DNA of 64,000 nt. Origin: CAWELS01 sp964468205. GTDB lineage: Bacteria; Acidobacteriota; Terriglobia; Bryobacterales; Bryobacteraceae. Each line of letters starts with the position of its first letter. Position 1 is the stretch's first letter. The translations under genes were made by a program, and so were the position numbers. The stretch lies in assembly GCA_964468205.1 (NCBI GenBank), contig CAYXVG010000033.1, positions 1-64,000 of the forward strand. Reading direction: 5' to 3'. A model generated the notes under the pieces. The model saw nothing but the letters and a program-made list of their open reading frames with translations. It was not told the origin of the DNA and made no database searches. Positions 40,944 through 51,609 of this stretch are shown here, piece by piece.

Positions 40944-42110
40944 CTAATTGGTGGCCGCTACTTCACGGTAGATCCCGAGAACCTCGCGCGCGGTAGTCTG
41001 CCAACTGAAACGGCGCACCTGCTCCTTACCTTTGGCAATAAGCGCTTCCCGTAGGTCGACATCCACAAGCGCGTCGCGGAGCCCGCGAGCGATTTCAAAC
41101 ACGTTTTCCGGATTCACCACCACGGCCGCATCGCCGACAACTTCCGGAAGCGAACTCACATTAGATGTCACTACCGGGGTTCCAGCGGCCATCGCCTCAA
41201 GTGGCGGCAGACCGAACCCTTCATACAGTGACGGAAACGCGAACACGGATGCCAGCTCATAGAAGACCCGGAGAGTATCGATGGGAACGAACCCAAGAAA
41301 GCGCACAAACCGATCCATCCGGCTTTGCATTACGGAAAGCCGCACAGCCGGATAACGGGAGATATCGTCACCGATGATAATCAGCCGGAGATCCTTCAGA
41401 TCTTCGTTCCCTTCGAGGTCGCCACGGAGGACGGAGAAAGCCTCGATTAGCCGGGGGACGTTTTTCTGGGGACGAATATTGCCTACGTAGAGGATGAACG
41501 GGTAGTTGATTTGATATCTCTCCAGCGTTCTAGCGCGGTAGCGCGCCTGAGCATCCGGCCCGGCCGCTCGTGCGTCCGCCGCCGTCACTCGCTCCACGAA
41601 ACGCGGATCCGGCGCATTGTAGATCTGGCAGATGCGTTCTGGCGGAATCCCGAGCAGATTCTCCACATCCCGGCGGGTGGCCCCGGAAACAGCGATGACC
41701 TTGTTTGAGCGCATCAGTCCGCGGCGAGCCTGAAACAAGCGCAGCTCATGCCGCCAGCCGCTTTCGGTGGCGTAGAGGAAGGCGCTCAGATCGTGGACTG
41801 TTACCACGTAAGGTTTTGGCATCAGGAGCGGAACTGTGTGGAGCGGGATATGATGCACGTGCGCATGGAATTTCCGGAGGAAAACCGGGAACCGGAGATT
41901 GTCCAGCACCTGCGAGTCCGGCCTCGAATACGGTACCCGCTCGAAGTTGTCCGGCAGGCCCGCAAGATCCGGCATATCGTCAGGATGCGCGACGACGATG
42001 TAGTGGTTCTCGCGGTCAACCTCAGCCAGCGCCCGGGTCAGATTCCGGATGTAGGTGCCTACACCGAAATCACCGAGGTGCCGGCCGTCCAGAATGACGC
42101 GCAGTTGCAT
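40944..42110 (-). CDS. Glycosyltransferase family 4 protein
   Basis: 388 residues, GT-B fold. The N-terminal domain begins with MQLRVILDGRHLGDFGVGTYIRNLTRAL, with the Gly-rich acceptor loop. The C-terminal nucleotide-sugar domain has NIRPQKNVPRLIEAF and SVFAFPSLYEGFGLPPLEAMAAGTPVVTSNVSSLPEVVGDAA, the EX7E-type motif of GT4. It is probably a mannosyl- or glucosyltransferase for surface polysaccharide. It is followed on the same strand upstream by glyA (3 bp between glyA stop and its start codon), an unlikely functional partnership. Confidence 0.9.
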   Translation of the reverse strand: MQLRVILDGRHLGDFGVGTYIRNLTRALAEVDRENHYIVVAHPDDMPDLAGLPDNFERVPYSRPDSQVLDNLRFPVFLRKFHAHVHHIPLHTVPLLMPKPYVVTVHDLSAFLYATESGWRHELRLFQARRGLMRSNKVIAVSGATRRDVENLLGIPPERICQIYNAPDPRFVERVTAADARAAGPDAQARYRARTLERYQINYPFILYVGNIRPQKNVPRLIEAFSVLRGDLEGNEDLKDLRLIIIGDDISRYPAVRLSVMQSRMDRFVRFLGFVPIDTLRVFYELASVFAFPSLYEGFGLPPLEAMAAGTPVVTSNVSSLPEVVGDAAVVVNPENVFEIARGLRDALVDVDLREALIAKGKEQVRRFSWQTTAREVLGIYREVAATN

Positions 42111-42113
42111 GTT

Positions 42114-43415
42114 TCACGCGGAAGCGACAGCCTGCTTCCAGGCGTATAGAGGGTGTTTGGCGGTGAGTGCGTTGACGCGTCCGCGGACCATCGCGATGGT
42201 TTCTTCCAAAGCAGAGTCATCACTTTCGCGAGCCAATCCGTCGAGAACGTCAGCGATGCAAGAAGCAACCTCCTTCATGTCGGTTTCCACAAACCCCCGC
42301 GTGGTAACGGCAGGGGAGCCGAGCCGGATACCGCTTGGGTTCAGCGGTGGATTGGCATCGAATGGAATCGCGTTCTTGTTGACGGTGATGCGGGCGCGGT
42401 CGAGCGCCTCTTCAGCTTCCTTGCCGCGTACGCCCCGGCTGAAAATATCCACGAGCAAAAGGTGGGTATCCGTACCGCCCGAGACAATGCGCCAGCCGGC
42501 GCTGGCAAGGCCTTCGGCCATAGCCTTTGCGTTCGAGACGACCTGTTTTCCGTACGCGGCGAACTCCGCTGTGGCCGCCTCCTTGAAGCAGACGGCTTTG
42601 CCAGCGATGACATGACAAAGAGGGCCGCCCTGAGCGCCCGGGAACACGCTGCGATCAATGGCCTTTGCGAATTCGTCCCTGCAAAGGATCAGTCCTGACC
42701 GTGGGCCGCGAAGGGTTTTGTGGGTGGTCGAAGTCACGATATCGGCAAATGGGCAAGGGTTCGGATGGACTCCGGCCGCCACCAAACCCGAAAAGTGAGC
42801 CATGTCCACCACTAACACCGCCTCGACGGAGTCCGCAATCTCGCGGAACCTGGCAAAGTCGATGATCCGGGGGTAGGCGCTTCCGCCGGCAATAATGATG
42901 CGCGGCTTGTGTTCGGCTGCCAGCCGGGCGAGTTCGTCATAGTCGATCTGCTCGTCATCTTTCCGTACGCCGTAGGGAACGATATTGTAGGTTTTGCCGG
43001 AAAAATTCAGATGATGGCCGTGAGTCAGATGGCCCCCATGAGACAGATTCATTCCGAGAATGGTGTCTCCGGGTTTCGCAACCGCCGCGTACGCCGCTTC
43101 GTTGGCCTGCGAGCCGGAATGCGGTTGAACATTTGCGTGCTCGGCGCCAAACAGGGTCTTGGCCCGGTTACGGGCCAAATTCTCAATCACATCGATGTGT
43201 TCGCAGCCTCCGTAGTAGCGCCGGCCTGGGTAACCTTCGGCATATTTGTTCGTGAGAACGCTGCCAGCGGCTTCGAGAATGGCCTCGGAGGTGAAATTCT
43301 CACTGGCGATCAACTCGATGCTGCGATGTTGACGCTCCAACTCAGCTTCCACCGCCGCGGATACCTCAGGATCCACCTCAGCCAGCGACTGCGCGAATCT
43401 TTCATGTCCAGTCAT
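42114..43415 (-). CDS. glyA: Serine hydroxymethyltransferase
   Basis: 433 residues. PLP enzyme: the lysine lies in [19 protein letters not shown], and other signatures are [38 protein letters not shown] and [15 protein letters not shown]. It interconverts serine and glycine with tetrahydrofolate and supplies one-carbon units. Its ATG overlaps the rpiB stop, so both are translated from one message starting near the palindrome at 43891. Confidence 0.97.
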   Translation of the reverse strand: MTGHERFAQSLAEVDPEVSAAVEAELERQHRSIELIASENFTSEAILEAAGSVLTNKYAEGYPGRRYYGGCEHIDVIENLARNRAKTLFGAEHANVQPHSGSQANEAAYAAVAKPGDTILGMNLSHGGHLTHGHHLNFSGKTYNIVPYGVRKDDEQIDYDELARLAAEHKPRIIIAGGSAYPRIIDFARFREIADSVEAVLVVDMAHFSGLVAAGVHPNPCPFADIVTSTTHKTLRGPRSGLILCRDEFAKAIDRSVFPGAQGGPLCHVIAGKAVCFKEAATAEFAAYGKQVVSNAKAMAEGLASAGWRIVSGGTDTHLLLVDIFSRGVRGKEAEEALDRARITVNKNAIPFDANPPLNPSGIRLGSPAVTTRGFVETDMKEVASCIADVLDGLARESDDSALEETIAMVRGRVNALTAKHPLYAWKQAVASA

Positions 43416-43876
43416 TGTTCCCCCCGTTCGCTATTCTGACTCTGTTCCATGGCCATGATCTTGGCTATCCGCCGGGCATGGCGGCCACCTTCAAACTGGG
43501 TAGTCAGGAAGATATCGATCAGTTTCCCGGCGTCATCCTCCTGGGTGTACGTCGAGCCCAAAGTGAGCACGTTGGCATCGTTGTGCGACCGGGCCAGCTT
43601 GACCTCCTCCGGCAATACACCCAGAGCCGCCCTGATTCCTATTAACTTGTTAGCGGCGATGGACATACCGACGCCGGTGGAGCAGACGAGAACGCCGCGG
43701 TCGGCGTCACCGGAAGAGACCGACCGGGCAACGGAAAAAGCGTAGTCAGGATAATCTGTCGACTCCGGGCTATCAGTTCCAAGATCCATTACCTCATGGC
43801 CTTTACTCTGTAGGATTTCGCGTATGCGCTCTTTGAGGGAAAATCCTGCGTGGTCTGATCCGATTGCGATTCTCAT
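43412..43876 (-). CDS. rpiB: Ribose 5-phosphate isomerase B
   Basis: 154 residues: [20 protein letters not shown] at the N-terminus, [39 protein letters not shown] with the catalytic Cys, and [15 protein letters not shown]. It interconverts ribulose 5-phosphate and ribose 5-phosphate. The ATGA overlap with glyA is a common arrangement. The start codon is only 14 bp from the 22-bp palindrome, so the message may have a very short leader. Confidence 0.95.
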   Translation of the reverse strand: MRIAIGSDHAGFSLKERIREILQSKGHEVMDLGTDSPESTDYPDYAFSVARSVSSGDADRGVLVCSTGVGMSIAANKLIGIRAALGVLPEEVKLARSHNDANVLTLGSTYTQEDDAGKLIDIFLTTQFEGGRHARRIAKIMAMEQSQNSERGEQ

Positions 43877-43890
43877 CAGTGGATGTAACT

Positions 43891-43912
43891 CAATTCTAGC
43901 ATGCTAGAATTG
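43891..43912. promoter_or_regulatory. Perfect 22-bp palindrome between rpiB-glyA and proS
   Basis: The half-site caattctagca is followed by its exact reverse complement. Each strand therefore contains TAGAAT, a fair -10 box, pointing outward toward rpiB on one side and proS on the other. No good -35 is visible. It may be overlapping divergent promoters, an operator, or both. Confidence 0.7.
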
Positions 43913-43944
43913 TCCTTTTAGTGTCCTTCCCCCTTGGAAAGTGT

Positions 43945-45657
43945 ATGTATTGGAGTAAGTTATTCATCCCCACCCTGCGCGAAACGCCGGCCGAGGCAGA
44001 GGTTGCCAGCCACAAGCTCCTCCTTCGAGCCGGTTATGTCCGGCAACTCTCGGCCGGCATCTATAGCTACTTGTATTTGGCCCAGCGCTCGCTGCTGAAG
44101 ATCACCAACATTGTGCGTGACGAGATGGACGCGATCGGGGCCCAGGAGATGCTTCTTCCCGCCCTTCACCCGGCGGAAATCTGGCTTGAATCGGGCCGCT
44201 GGGATGTCATGGGTGACAACATGTTTCGCCTGAAAGACCGTTTTGGGCGCGACCTCTGCCTGGGCATGACTCATGAAGAGGTGATGACCGACGTGGCTCG
44301 GGGCGAGCTTCGGAGTTACAAGCAGCTTCCACAGATCTGGTATCAGATCCAGACGAAATTCCGGGATGAGCCCCGGCCGAAGTCTGGACTTCTCCGGGTG
44401 CGCCAATTCATTATGAAGGACGCGTACTCCTTCGACGTGGACTCCGCCGGGCTAGACGCCTCCTATGACAAGCACTACGGAGCGTACTGCAGAATTTTTG
44501 ACCGATGCGGGCTGGAGTACGTGGTAGTCGAAGCACATTCGGGGGCGATGGGTGGAAGCCAATCCCATGAATTCATGGTGGCTACCGATGCTGGTGAAGA
44601 CTACGTCGTGAAATGCGCCGGATGCGGATATTCCGCGAACCTGGAGAAAGCCGTTTCAATATCCCAGCCTCCCGCCGCCGCAGATCCGGAAGGGGACCTC
44701 GACCCGGAGGAATTCCACACGCCGGGACAGAAGACGATCGAGGATATCGCTAGTTTCACTGGCCGTCCCAAATCATTGCAAATAAAAAGCTTGGTCATGA
44801 TCGTTGACGAGAAGCCGGTTTTGGCTTTGATTCGCGGAGACCATTCGCTGAGCGAGACTAAGTTCGAGGGCGTCACCGGAGGAACGGCAATCCGCCCCGC
44901 CCATCCGGCCGAAATTCGGGAGTGGTTCGGAGCCGAAGCTGGTTCGTTGGGCCCGGTGGGCGCCAACAACATGCGCATTCTGGCGGACGAGGCTCTGAAG
45001 GGCCGGCGGAACCTGATTTGCGGGGCCAACAAGGATGACTACCACCTCAAGAACGTAACTCCGGGTGAAGACTTTCAACCTGAGTGGACGGACCTTCGCG
45101 AGGTCAGCGATGGAGATACATGTACAAAATGCGGGGCCCCTCTGGCCGTCATCAAGACCGTCGAGGTCGGTCATATCTTCAAGCTAGGGTACAAGTACTC
45201 AAAGTCCATGGGACTCAACGTGATCACCGAAGACGGCAAGGAGATCCCCGTGATTATGGGCTCCTATGGCATCGGTGTCGAACGCATTTTGTGCGCAGCG
45301 GTCGAACTCTATCATGACGATAATGGAATGTCGCTGCCCCCGGCCATCGCACCATTCGAGGTGGTGATCACCCCGGTCAACAGGAAGAATGACGAGTTGC
45401 GTGAGGGCGCCGAGGCTCTGTATGCCAAATGCAAGCGCGCCGGTCTGGACGCAATCTACGACGACCGGGACGAGCGCCCCGGAGTGAAGTTCAAGGACGC
45501 CGAACTAGTCGGCATCCCCTACCGAATCACCATTGGCAAGAAGTTTGCACATGGGATGGTGGAAGTCTCGGAGAGGCGCTCTCGCGAGACGTTTGAGGTA
45601 CCGGTCAACGAGGCTGTCGACTTCGTTCTCGGGAAGGCCCGGACGGCTGGAAAATGA
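43945..45657 (+). CDS. proS: Prolyl-tRNA synthetase
   Basis: 570 residues from ATG 43945 (GGAAAG upstream); GTG 43921 gives an 8-residue longer product. It begins [43 protein letters not shown]. Class II motifs 2 and 3 are seen as [26 protein letters not shown] and [11 protein letters not shown]. The long insertion between them (about 220-400, including [28 protein letters not shown] sequence) is the bacterial-type editing domain, and the C-terminal anticodon-binding domain closes it. It charges tRNA-Pro. The next gene overlaps by ATGA. Confidence 0.96.
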   Translation: MYWSKLFIPTLRETPAEAEVASHKLLLRAGYVRQLSAGIYSYLYLAQRSLLKITNIVRDEMDAIGAQEMLLPALHPAEIWLESGRWDVMGDNMFRLKDRFGRDLCLGMTHEEVMTDVARGELRSYKQLPQIWYQIQTKFRDEPRPKSGLLRVRQFIMKDAYSFDVDSAGLDASYDKHYGAYCRIFDRCGLEYVVVEAHSGAMGGSQSHEFMVATDAGEDYVVKCAGCGYSANLEKAVSISQPPAAADPEGDLDPEEFHTPGQKTIEDIASFTGRPKSLQIKSLVMIVDEKPVLALIRGDHSLSETKFEGVTGGTAIRPAHPAEIREWFGAEAGSLGPVGANNMRILADEALKGRRNLICGANKDDYHLKNVTPGEDFQPEWTDLREVSDGDTCTKCGAPLAVIKTVEVGHIFKLGYKYSKSMGLNVITEDGKEIPVIMGSYGIGVERILCAAVELYHDDNGMSLPPAIAPFEVVITPVNRKNDELREGAEALYAKCKRAGLDAIYDDRDERPGVKFKDAELVGIPYRITIGKKFAHGMVEVSERRSRETFEVPVNEAVDFVLGKARTAGK

Positions 45658-46778
45658 CCCAGGATTGGGAGGCGGTGCGCGGCGAGTTTCCCGCCCTTCG
45701 GAACTGGACGTTTCTCAACACCGCAACTTTCGGGCAACTGCCCCGCCGGGCGACCGCGGCCATTGCTGCCCACTTCGAACACCGTGACCGGGAGGCTTGC
45801 TGGGATTTTCTGGACTGGTTCGGTGATGCTGACCAGATGCGAACTTCGGTGAGCCGGCTTATCGGCTGCAAATCGGAGGACGTGGGATTCGCGACCAACG
45901 CCGCATCCGGTCTTGCGGCGCTCCTCAATGGCATGGACTGGCGGCCCGGCGACGGCATCGTCACATTGGCTGACGAATTCCCGAACAATCTCTACAATCC
46001 CGCTGCGCTGGCGGAACGTGGGGTAGAGGCCGAGGCCGTTCCGTGGGAGAGGTTTCACGATGCTGTCAGACCGCGGACGCGGTTGGTCGTCTTCAGCATG
46101 GTGAACTACATCACCGGGTTCCGTCCGCCGCTCGAAGAAGTCTCGGAGTTTCTGCGGGAGCGCGGCATCATTCTTTGCGTGGATGGCACACAGACACTTG
46201 GCGCTCTGCAACTCGATGTCTCACGGCTGAAGTTAGACGCCCTGGTCGTGGACGCATATAAATGGATGCTGGGCCCCACGGGTTCCGGATTCGTCTACTT
46301 CAAGCCGGAGCTGCGGCGTAGGCTCCGTCCGACGGTTATCGGATGGCGGAGCCACCGGGACTGGCGAAACGTGGACAACCTCCACCACGGCGCCCCGAAA
46401 TTCAAAGACGCAGGCGAGAAGTTTGAAGGCGGGATGCTTGCGTTCGGCCCTCTCTATGGCATGGATGCCTCGATCAGAATGATGCTCGAGTTGGGGCCGG
46501 AACGCATTGAGGCAAGGGTGCTCGAACTGGCCGCGGCTGCAAAGGACGTCCTCCGGGAGCTTGGCGCGACCCTGCTTTCAGACGCGGGCGGCCACTACAG
46601 GTCCCCCATCGTCGCGGCAAGCTTTCCCGGCCGTGACGCCGCGTTGCTGGCGCGAGCGCTTCACGAGAAGCGCGTCCTCGTCTCAGCCCGGCACGGCTAT
46701 CTCCGGGTCTCCACCCACTTCTACAACAATGAATCCGACTTGGAAGCCCTCAAGGATTCGTTGCGAGCCGTCTTGTGA
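45654..46778 (+). CDS. Class V aminotransferase-family PLP protein
   Basis: 374 residues, overlapping proS by 4 bases. The PLP lysine lies in [20 protein letters not shown], preceded by [15 protein letters not shown]. The N-terminus [20 protein letters not shown] and the C-terminal [20 protein letters not shown] are typical of the isopenicillin-N-epimerase / cysteine-desulfurase-like branch. The reaction cannot be fixed from sequence: desulfurase, kynureninase-like or epimerase activities all occur in this branch. No cluster-assembly genes are next to it. Confidence 0.88.
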   Translation: MTQDWEAVRGEFPALRNWTFLNTATFGQLPRRATAAIAAHFEHRDREACWDFLDWFGDADQMRTSVSRLIGCKSEDVGFATNAASGLAALLNGMDWRPGDGIVTLADEFPNNLYNPAALAERGVEAEAVPWERFHDAVRPRTRLVVFSMVNYITGFRPPLEEVSEFLRERGIILCVDGTQTLGALQLDVSRLKLDALVVDAYKWMLGPTGSGFVYFKPELRRRLRPTVIGWRSHRDWRNVDNLHHGAPKFKDAGEKFEGGMLAFGPLYGMDASIRMMLELGPERIEARVLELAAAAKDVLRELGATLLSDAGGHYRSPIVAASFPGRDAALLARALHEKRVLVSARHGYLRVSTHFYNNESDLEALKDSLRAVL

Positions 46779-46790
46779 TAGGCCGCGCGG

Positions 46791-47960
46791 CTATGACTCC
46801 GTCTTCTTCGTACGAGGGTCGTAGGTAACCCGCGCCCTCTTCATCAGTGACTCCATCGCCATGCACAGCACGACATTGGTCCATTGCCCCATTTCCACTG
46901 TGGCGTTCGGCTCCTCGCGGGATTGAACGCAGTCGAGGAAATTGCGAATGTGCGCGCGCGTGGCGGGTTCGAAACTCCCGGGCCGTTTCTCCTCCACGGC
47001 TGGCTTCATGTCGATCTCACTGCTCTGCTGGTAGAGAGCGTACCACTCCCGCCCGACGTCGAGACGAGCCAAATCGCCGTGAAACTGCTTGATCTGGTCG
47101 TTGAACCAGTGGTACCTCATCGCCTTATAGCCGCAAGTGAAGGTTGCCAATAAACCCTGCGGATACTCGATGGCCATGGTGGTGGTCTCCGGAACTTCCG
47201 CTCCCAGGGTCGAGGGGGCCGATGCGGCGACCACGGCCGAGGGGTAGGCCGTTCCGGTGAACCAGTGGATCGCGTCGATGATGTGAGCTGCCTGCCCGGC
47301 CATCATCCCACCCGAGTAGTCCCAGAAATAGTACCAGTTGAAGAACCGCGTTTCGTCAATTTCCCGTTTTGGAGCCGGACCGAGCCACTGTTTCCAGTCG
47401 AGCTTTCCGTCGAGTTTCCGGTCGCGAAGCGACTTCTGGTGGTTGAGCCAGCGCGACGTGACCAAATGCACATCGCCGGTTTCCCGCATCAGCTTGCGCG
47501 CATCGATGAATAGAGGCGAGCTTCTCCGCTGTGTTCCAACTTGCACGATCCGCCGGCTCTGGCGCGTCGCCTTGATCATCTCGAAGCCCTCTTCGATCGT
47601 GTGGGCCATGGGCTTCTCGACGTACACATCTTTGCCCGCTTTCACCGCATCGATGGTCATCTGGGCGTGCCAGTGATCCGGGGTAGTGATGAGGACGATG
47701 TCCAGTGACTCGTCGTCGAGGAGCTTGTGGTAGTCTGAATAGGCCTTCGCCCCGGTGGATGCCTCTTTGAGACCCGCCTGAAGGTTTGGTTCGTATACAT
47801 CGCAGACCGCGGCCATCTCCACCCCTAGCTCCTTGAATTGAGCGGTCATGTATTGGCCCCTTCCGCCGGCGCCAATCACCGCTCCACGCAACCGGTCATT
47901 GGCTCCCGGCGCGCGGAAAATAGATGCCGCTGAGGCCGTCATAAACGATCTTCTTTCCAT
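46791..47960 (-). CDS. Exported Gfo/Idh/MocA-family oxidoreductase
   Basis: 389 residues. A Tat signal (ERRSFMTASAASIFRAPG) precedes the Rossmann motif GAVIGAGGRGQYMTAQF. The EKP motif is VYVEKPMAHTIEEGFEM, and the C-terminal sheet domain contains a WNRFFNWYYFWDYSGGM-like segment (ETRFFNWYYFWDYSGGMMAG) usual in exported members. The substrate is unknown, probably a sugar derivative. It lies 4 bp after purN on the same strand with its own AGAGGA site. It is a paralogue of the protein at 34131-35342. Confidence 0.87.
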   Translation of the reverse strand: MERRSFMTASAASIFRAPGANDRLRGAVIGAGGRGQYMTAQFKELGVEMAAVCDVYEPNLQAGLKEASTGAKAYSDYHKLLDDESLDIVLITTPDHWHAQMTIDAVKAGKDVYVEKPMAHTIEEGFEMIKATRQSRRIVQVGTQRRSSPLFIDARKLMRETGDVHLVTSRWLNHQKSLRDRKLDGKLDWKQWLGPAPKREIDETRFFNWYYFWDYSGGMMAGQAAHIIDAIHWFTGTAYPSAVVAASAPSTLGAEVPETTTMAIEYPQGLLATFTCGYKAMRYHWFNDQIKQFHGDLARLDVGREWYALYQQSSEIDMKPAVEEKRPGSFEPATRAHIRNFLDCVQSREEPNATVEMGQWTNVVLCMAMESLMKRARVTYDPRTKKTES

Positions 47961-47964
47961 GCAA

Positions 47965-48567
47965 CTAATCCTCTAGAATGACCCGCCGGCCCTCAATTCG
48001 ATAGCGTCCGGCGAGGACGATATTGATGGCTTCGGTGTAGATCCTGTGCTCTTCCTTCAGGATCCGGGCAGAGAGGGTTTCGCTGGTGTCGTCGTTCAGA
48101 ACTGGTACCTGCGCCTGCACGAGAATCGGCCCGGAATCAAGATTCTCGTCGACGAAGTGCACCGTGCAGCCACTTATCTTCACGCCATACTCGAGCGCCT
48201 GATGCTGGGCGTCGAGCCCGGGGAAAGCAGGAAGCAAGGAAGGATGGATGTTCAGAATCCGCAACGCGTACTCCCGCACGAAGTGAGCGCTTAGTAGCCG
48301 CATGAAGCCGGCCAGGCATACCAGGTCCACCTCCCGCTTGCGAAGCTCTGCGATTACCAGGCGGTCATATTCCTCGCGATCGAGACCGTTGGAGGGAATA
48401 GAGACAGCCTCGATACCCCGCAGGCGCGCAGTTTCCAGACCTTTCGCCTGGGATCGATTGGAGATGACAACCGCGATTTCGCCGTCGATTCTCCCAGCCG
48501 CGACGCTTTCGGCGATTGCCTCGAAATTAGACCCTCTGCCGGAAAGCAGAATACCGAGTTTCTTCAT
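47965..48567 (-). CDS. purN: Phosphoribosylglycinamide formyltransferase
   Basis: 200 residues: ILLSGRGSNFEAIAESVAAGRI at the N-terminus, then LAGFMRLLSAHFV, NIHPSLLPAFPGLDAQHQALEYGVKISGCTVHFVDENLDSGPILVQ with the catalytic Asn, His and Asp. It uses 10-formyl-tetrahydrofolate in the third step of purine synthesis. It overlaps purM by 4 bases and follows it, the common bacterial order. Confidence 0.96.
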   Translation of the reverse strand: MKKLGILLSGRGSNFEAIAESVAAGRIDGEIAVVISNRSQAKGLETARLRGIEAVSIPSNGLDREEYDRLVIAELRKREVDLVCLAGFMRLLSAHFVREYALRILNIHPSLLPAFPGLDAQHQALEYGVKISGCTVHFVDENLDSGPILVQAQVPVLNDDTSETLSARILKEEHRIYTEAINIVLAGRYRIEGRRVILED

Positions 48568-49628
48568 TCGTAGATCACCCGTGCGCGAGCTTTCGGCTCC
48601 ATGTCGACCACCTCGCCGAGTTCCCAGAACTCCTCACCCGCGCCTTGCAGCACCACGGCAGCAGTCCTCAAAAGTCGCGGTGAGACCACGAGGATCATGC
48701 CGACACCGAGGTTGAAGGTGCGCCGATAGTCCTTCGGAGGAATCTTCCCCAGATCTTGGAGAAGTGAGAAAACCGCCGGCACGGCCCAGGACGACCTGTC
48801 AATCTTAGCGCCGAGGCCATCTGGTAGAATTCGCGGCAGATTGCCTGAAATGCCTCCTCCGGTAATATGCGCGGCGCCTTTGAGCAACCGTCCCTCGGTC
48901 AGCGCTCTAATGGCCTTCGCGTAGGACCGGTGAACCTTCAGCAACTCCTCGCCTACCGTGCATCCGAGCTCTTCGACATACGTGTCAATCTCATAGCGGG
49001 CCACCTCGAATAAGAGCTTGCGCGCGAGCGAATAGCCGTTGGTGTGGAGACCGGAAGACGGGAGGCCCAGAAGCACATCGCCCGCCCTGATCCTCGAGCC
49101 AGTGAGCATCCGGCTTCGCTCCACCGCGCCCACGATAAAGCCCGCCAAGTCATACTCACCCTCTGCGTAGAGCCCGGGCATCTCCGCAGTTTCTCCCCCG
49201 ATGAGGGCGCACCGGTTGGCCTTGCAGCCGCGGGCCAGCCCGCTGATGATCTCCTCCACGATACCGGCATCCATTCTGCCGACCGAAAGGTAGTCGAGAA
49301 AATAGAGCGGCTTAGCGCCCTGAACCATAATGTCATTGACGCAATGGTTTACCAGGTCTTCACCAATTGTGTCATGCCGGTCGGCCAGAAAAGCGACCTT
49401 GAGCTTGGTTCCGACGCCATCCGCCGAACTCACCAGAACGGGATTACTCCAGCCGCTGAGACGGAAGCCGGACCCGAAACTTCCAATCGGAGTGAGTACG
49501 CCACGGGTGAACGTCTGCCGCGCGTGCTCTTTAATCCGCTCCAAGGCTTTGTCAGCCTCGTCGATGTCAACGCCGGCGTCTCTATAACGAACTCGCTGTT
49601 TATCTGCCATCTCCTGAAGTCCTATCAT
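48564..49628 (-). CDS. purM: Phosphoribosylformylglycinamidine cyclo-ligase
   Basis: 354 residues from ATG 49628; ATG 49610 (MADKQRVRYRDAGVDID) fits the family start as well but has AGGAG directly against it. Signatures are RYRDAGVDIDEADKALERIK, VSSADGVGTKLKVAF, GEDLVNHCVNDIMVQGAKPLYFLDYL, GLARGCKANRCALIGGETAEMPG and GGGISGNLPRILPDGL. It closes the imidazole ring to give AIR. It is the first gene of purM-purN, possibly with the downstream oxidoreductase. Confidence 0.96.
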   Translation of the reverse strand: MIGLQEMADKQRVRYRDAGVDIDEADKALERIKEHARQTFTRGVLTPIGSFGSGFRLSGWSNPVLVSSADGVGTKLKVAFLADRHDTIGEDLVNHCVNDIMVQGAKPLYFLDYLSVGRMDAGIVEEIISGLARGCKANRCALIGGETAEMPGLYAEGEYDLAGFIVGAVERSRMLTGSRIRAGDVLLGLPSSGLHTNGYSLARKLLFEVARYEIDTYVEELGCTVGEELLKVHRSYAKAIRALTEGRLLKGAAHITGGGISGNLPRILPDGLGAKIDRSSWAVPAVFSLLQDLGKIPPKDYRRTFNLGVGMILVVSPRLLRTAAVVLQGAGEEFWELGEVVDMEPKARARVIYE

Positions 49629-49749
49629 ACAGCGCGAGTAAACGAAGCCGAGAAGCAGAGGCGTTTTCGCCGTACCGAATAAGAGATGGAACAGGATGAA
49701 CCGCGGGTGGCGCCTGGATGAGCCGCTGGAAATCGAACAGATGACAGAT

Positions 49750-50052
49750 CTAATCGATGAAACCGCGCCAGGTGTTGCCGCGCTCGTCGCGCAGAATCAC
49801 GCCGTTTTCATCGGATATACCCGAGATGCGATTCCCTCCAGAATCTTTGAAGATGAAGCGCACACTGTTGTCACCCATTTCCTCGGCTTGCCCTTGCCAG
49901 GTGTTGCCGAACTCGTCACGCAGGCGGACGAAGTCGCCATCCCCATAACCGTACACCTGCTTCCGCTGCTCATTCTCAAAACGATAGAATCCGGAGCGGA
50001 CGGTCCTCCTGCGTCGAGTTCGGCGATAAATCATCTCTCGGGTAATCGGCAA
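49750..50052 (-). CDS. Small basic protein with an internal duplication, unknown function
   Basis: 100 residues. A basic N-terminus (REMIYRRTRRRRTVRSGF) is followed by two related beta units: FVRLRDEFGNTWQGQAE (about residues 41-57) and VILRDERGNTWRGFID (about 85-100). The repeat suggests a small two-lobed beta domain. I know no named family. The gene lies alone between purM and the GHMP kinase. Coding is supported by the duplicated protein motif and a consistent reading frame; the ATG at 50052 has no strong site. Confidence 0.55.
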   Translation of the reverse strand: MPITREMIYRRTRRRRTVRSGFYRFENEQRKQVYGYGDGDFVRLRDEFGNTWQGQAEEMGDNSVRFIFKDSGGNRISGISDENGVILRDERGNTWRGFID

Positions 50053-50101
50053 GTGAAGCTGTACCTCCGATGAGGGAAAACCCTTAGTTGAGGAGGGTAA
50101 C

Positions 50102-51121
50102 CTACCTGCTTTTACCTCGCTGGGGTGGCTCGGCGACGTCCGGTTTCACAATTCCCACCCCAATCGAGTGAAACGCTTCCTCGAGATGCCGGTACATGGC
50201 TTCGTCCTGATAGACGCCTACGACGGCGCCGCCCGAGCCGGCGAAGTTGGCGCAAGCTCCGGCTTTGCGCGCTGTCTCCACCATTTCCAGGTTGCGCTCG
50301 CTGATCTTATACAGTTTTGCCCGTAAGTCGAAATTCGCATCGATCAGCTTTTCCAATGACTTATAGTCACGCTCCAGCAGAGCCTGCCGGCCCTCCGCCG
50401 CGTAGGAGGCCCACGTTCTCATCGCCTCCAGCACTTCGGGATCGCCGGAAAGCCAACGCTGGCGAATCCGGTTGTGGAACACCTCTGTGCCTTCGCTGAG
50501 GCTTGTACGGTACGCCAAATAGAGATTGGGAAGCAACTCCGGGTCCAGCCGCTCATACTCGCCATAACCCCGCGACTCCATGAGTTCCCGGGCGAAGTCC
50601 ATGTATACCAACCCTTCGTAAACTTGAATCACGCGATCCTGAGGCCCAGCCGGGACTCCCAGTTCGTGAGTTTCGGTTTCCAGGGCAAGCTTAGCTTGCA
50701 CGGGGAGCGGGATCTCCACATCGAAATACGCGCATAGCGCACGGAGCGCCGCCGTAATAATGGAACTGGATCCGCCCATGCCGAGGCGCAGCGGAATCGT
50801 CGTCTCGTACTCGATGGTGAAGTTTCGGTTCTCGAGCTCGAACCCTTCATCCCGGCAGTACTCAATAAACCGGACAACCAGAGCTTGGATGATGCGAATA
50901 CCGCCGTAGTATCCGCGCCAACGTGTGATCGAATAGAGATCCTCGAGGCTTTCGAAGATGGGCATATCCGCTTTTGACGGTTTGATCTCTAATCTGGCGC
51001 TGGGGTAGAGTAGGACTCTCGCGCGGAAGTTGCGTACGATCAGCGCAATGGTCTTGCCGAAATATCCATCGCTGGGGTTGCCGAGAAGACCGGCGCGGGC
51101 GTAAGCGTAAGTTTCGATCAT
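50102..51121 (-). CDS. GHMP-family sugar kinase, glucuronokinase-like
   Basis: 339 residues. GHMP motifs are present: motif 1 [16 protein letters not shown], motif 2 [20 protein letters not shown] with the ATP-binding loop, and motif 3 [16 protein letters not shown]. The [18 protein letters not shown] stretch is typical of sugar-1-kinases of this family. The N-terminal [14 protein letters not shown] pattern resembles plant glucuronokinase and heptose-7-phosphate kinases. It probably phosphorylates a sugar or uronate at C1. Divergent from dtd with 31 bp between start codons. Confidence 0.8.
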   Translation of the reverse strand: MIETYAYARAGLLGNPSDGYFGKTIALIVRNFRARVLLYPSARLEIKPSKADMPIFESLEDLYSITRWRGYYGGIRIIQALVVRFIEYCRDEGFELENRNFTIEYETTIPLRLGMGGSSSIITAALRALCAYFDVEIPLPVQAKLALETETHELGVPAGPQDRVIQVYEGLVYMDFARELMESRGYGEYERLDPELLPNLYLAYRTSLSEGTEVFHNRIRQRWLSGDPEVLEAMRTWASYAAEGRQALLERDYKSLEKLIDANFDLRAKLYKISERNLEMVETARKAGACANFAGSGGAVVGVYQDEAMYRHLEEAFHSIGVGIVKPDVAEPPQRGKSR

Positions 51122-51152
51122 AGAGGGCTACCGGATTCACCGTTATAGCAAG

Positions 51153-51602
51153 ATGAGAGCTGTTGTACAACGCGTATCGCGAGCCAGCGTCACCGTGGAC
51201 GGCGTTGTTACTGGGGCAATTGCGGACGGATTGGTTGTGTTGCTCGGGGTGGGCAAGGAAGATGAGCGTCGCGACGCCGACTACCTTTTAGAGAAGGTGC
51301 TGGGTTTGCGAATCTTTCCGGACGGCGAGGACAGAATGAACCGGAGCGTCGTCGATGCTGGCGGAGAGCTGCTGGTCGTCTCCCAGTTCACCCTCTACGG
51401 CGACTGCCGCCGCGGCCGCCGCCCAAGTTTCGACGGGGCCGCTGGTCCAGACGACGGACGGGCCCTTTACGAATATTTCGTTCGGTCCGCCCGGGATCGG
51501 GGAATTCCGGTGGAAACCGGTGTGTTTCAGGCTCACATGGATCTGGAATTGTTGAATGACGGACCGGTGACGATCCTGCTGGACTCGAAGAAGCTTTTCT
51601 GA
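51153..51602 (+). CDS. dtd: D-aminoacyl-tRNA deacylase
   Basis: 149 residues: [17 protein letters not shown] at the start, [21 protein letters not shown] with the SQFTL motif, and the [13 protein letters not shown] motif near the end. It removes D-amino acids mischarged to tRNA. The start is fixed by the family N-terminus. It converges with fbp with 7 bp between. Confidence 0.96.
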   Translation: MRAVVQRVSRASVTVDGVVTGAIADGLVVLLGVGKEDERRDADYLLEKVLGLRIFPDGEDRMNRSVVDAGGELLVVSQFTLYGDCRRGRRPSFDGAAGPDDGRALYEYFVRSARDRGIPVETGVFQAHMDLELLNDGPVTILLDSKKLF

Positions 51603-51609
51603 TGCCTTG

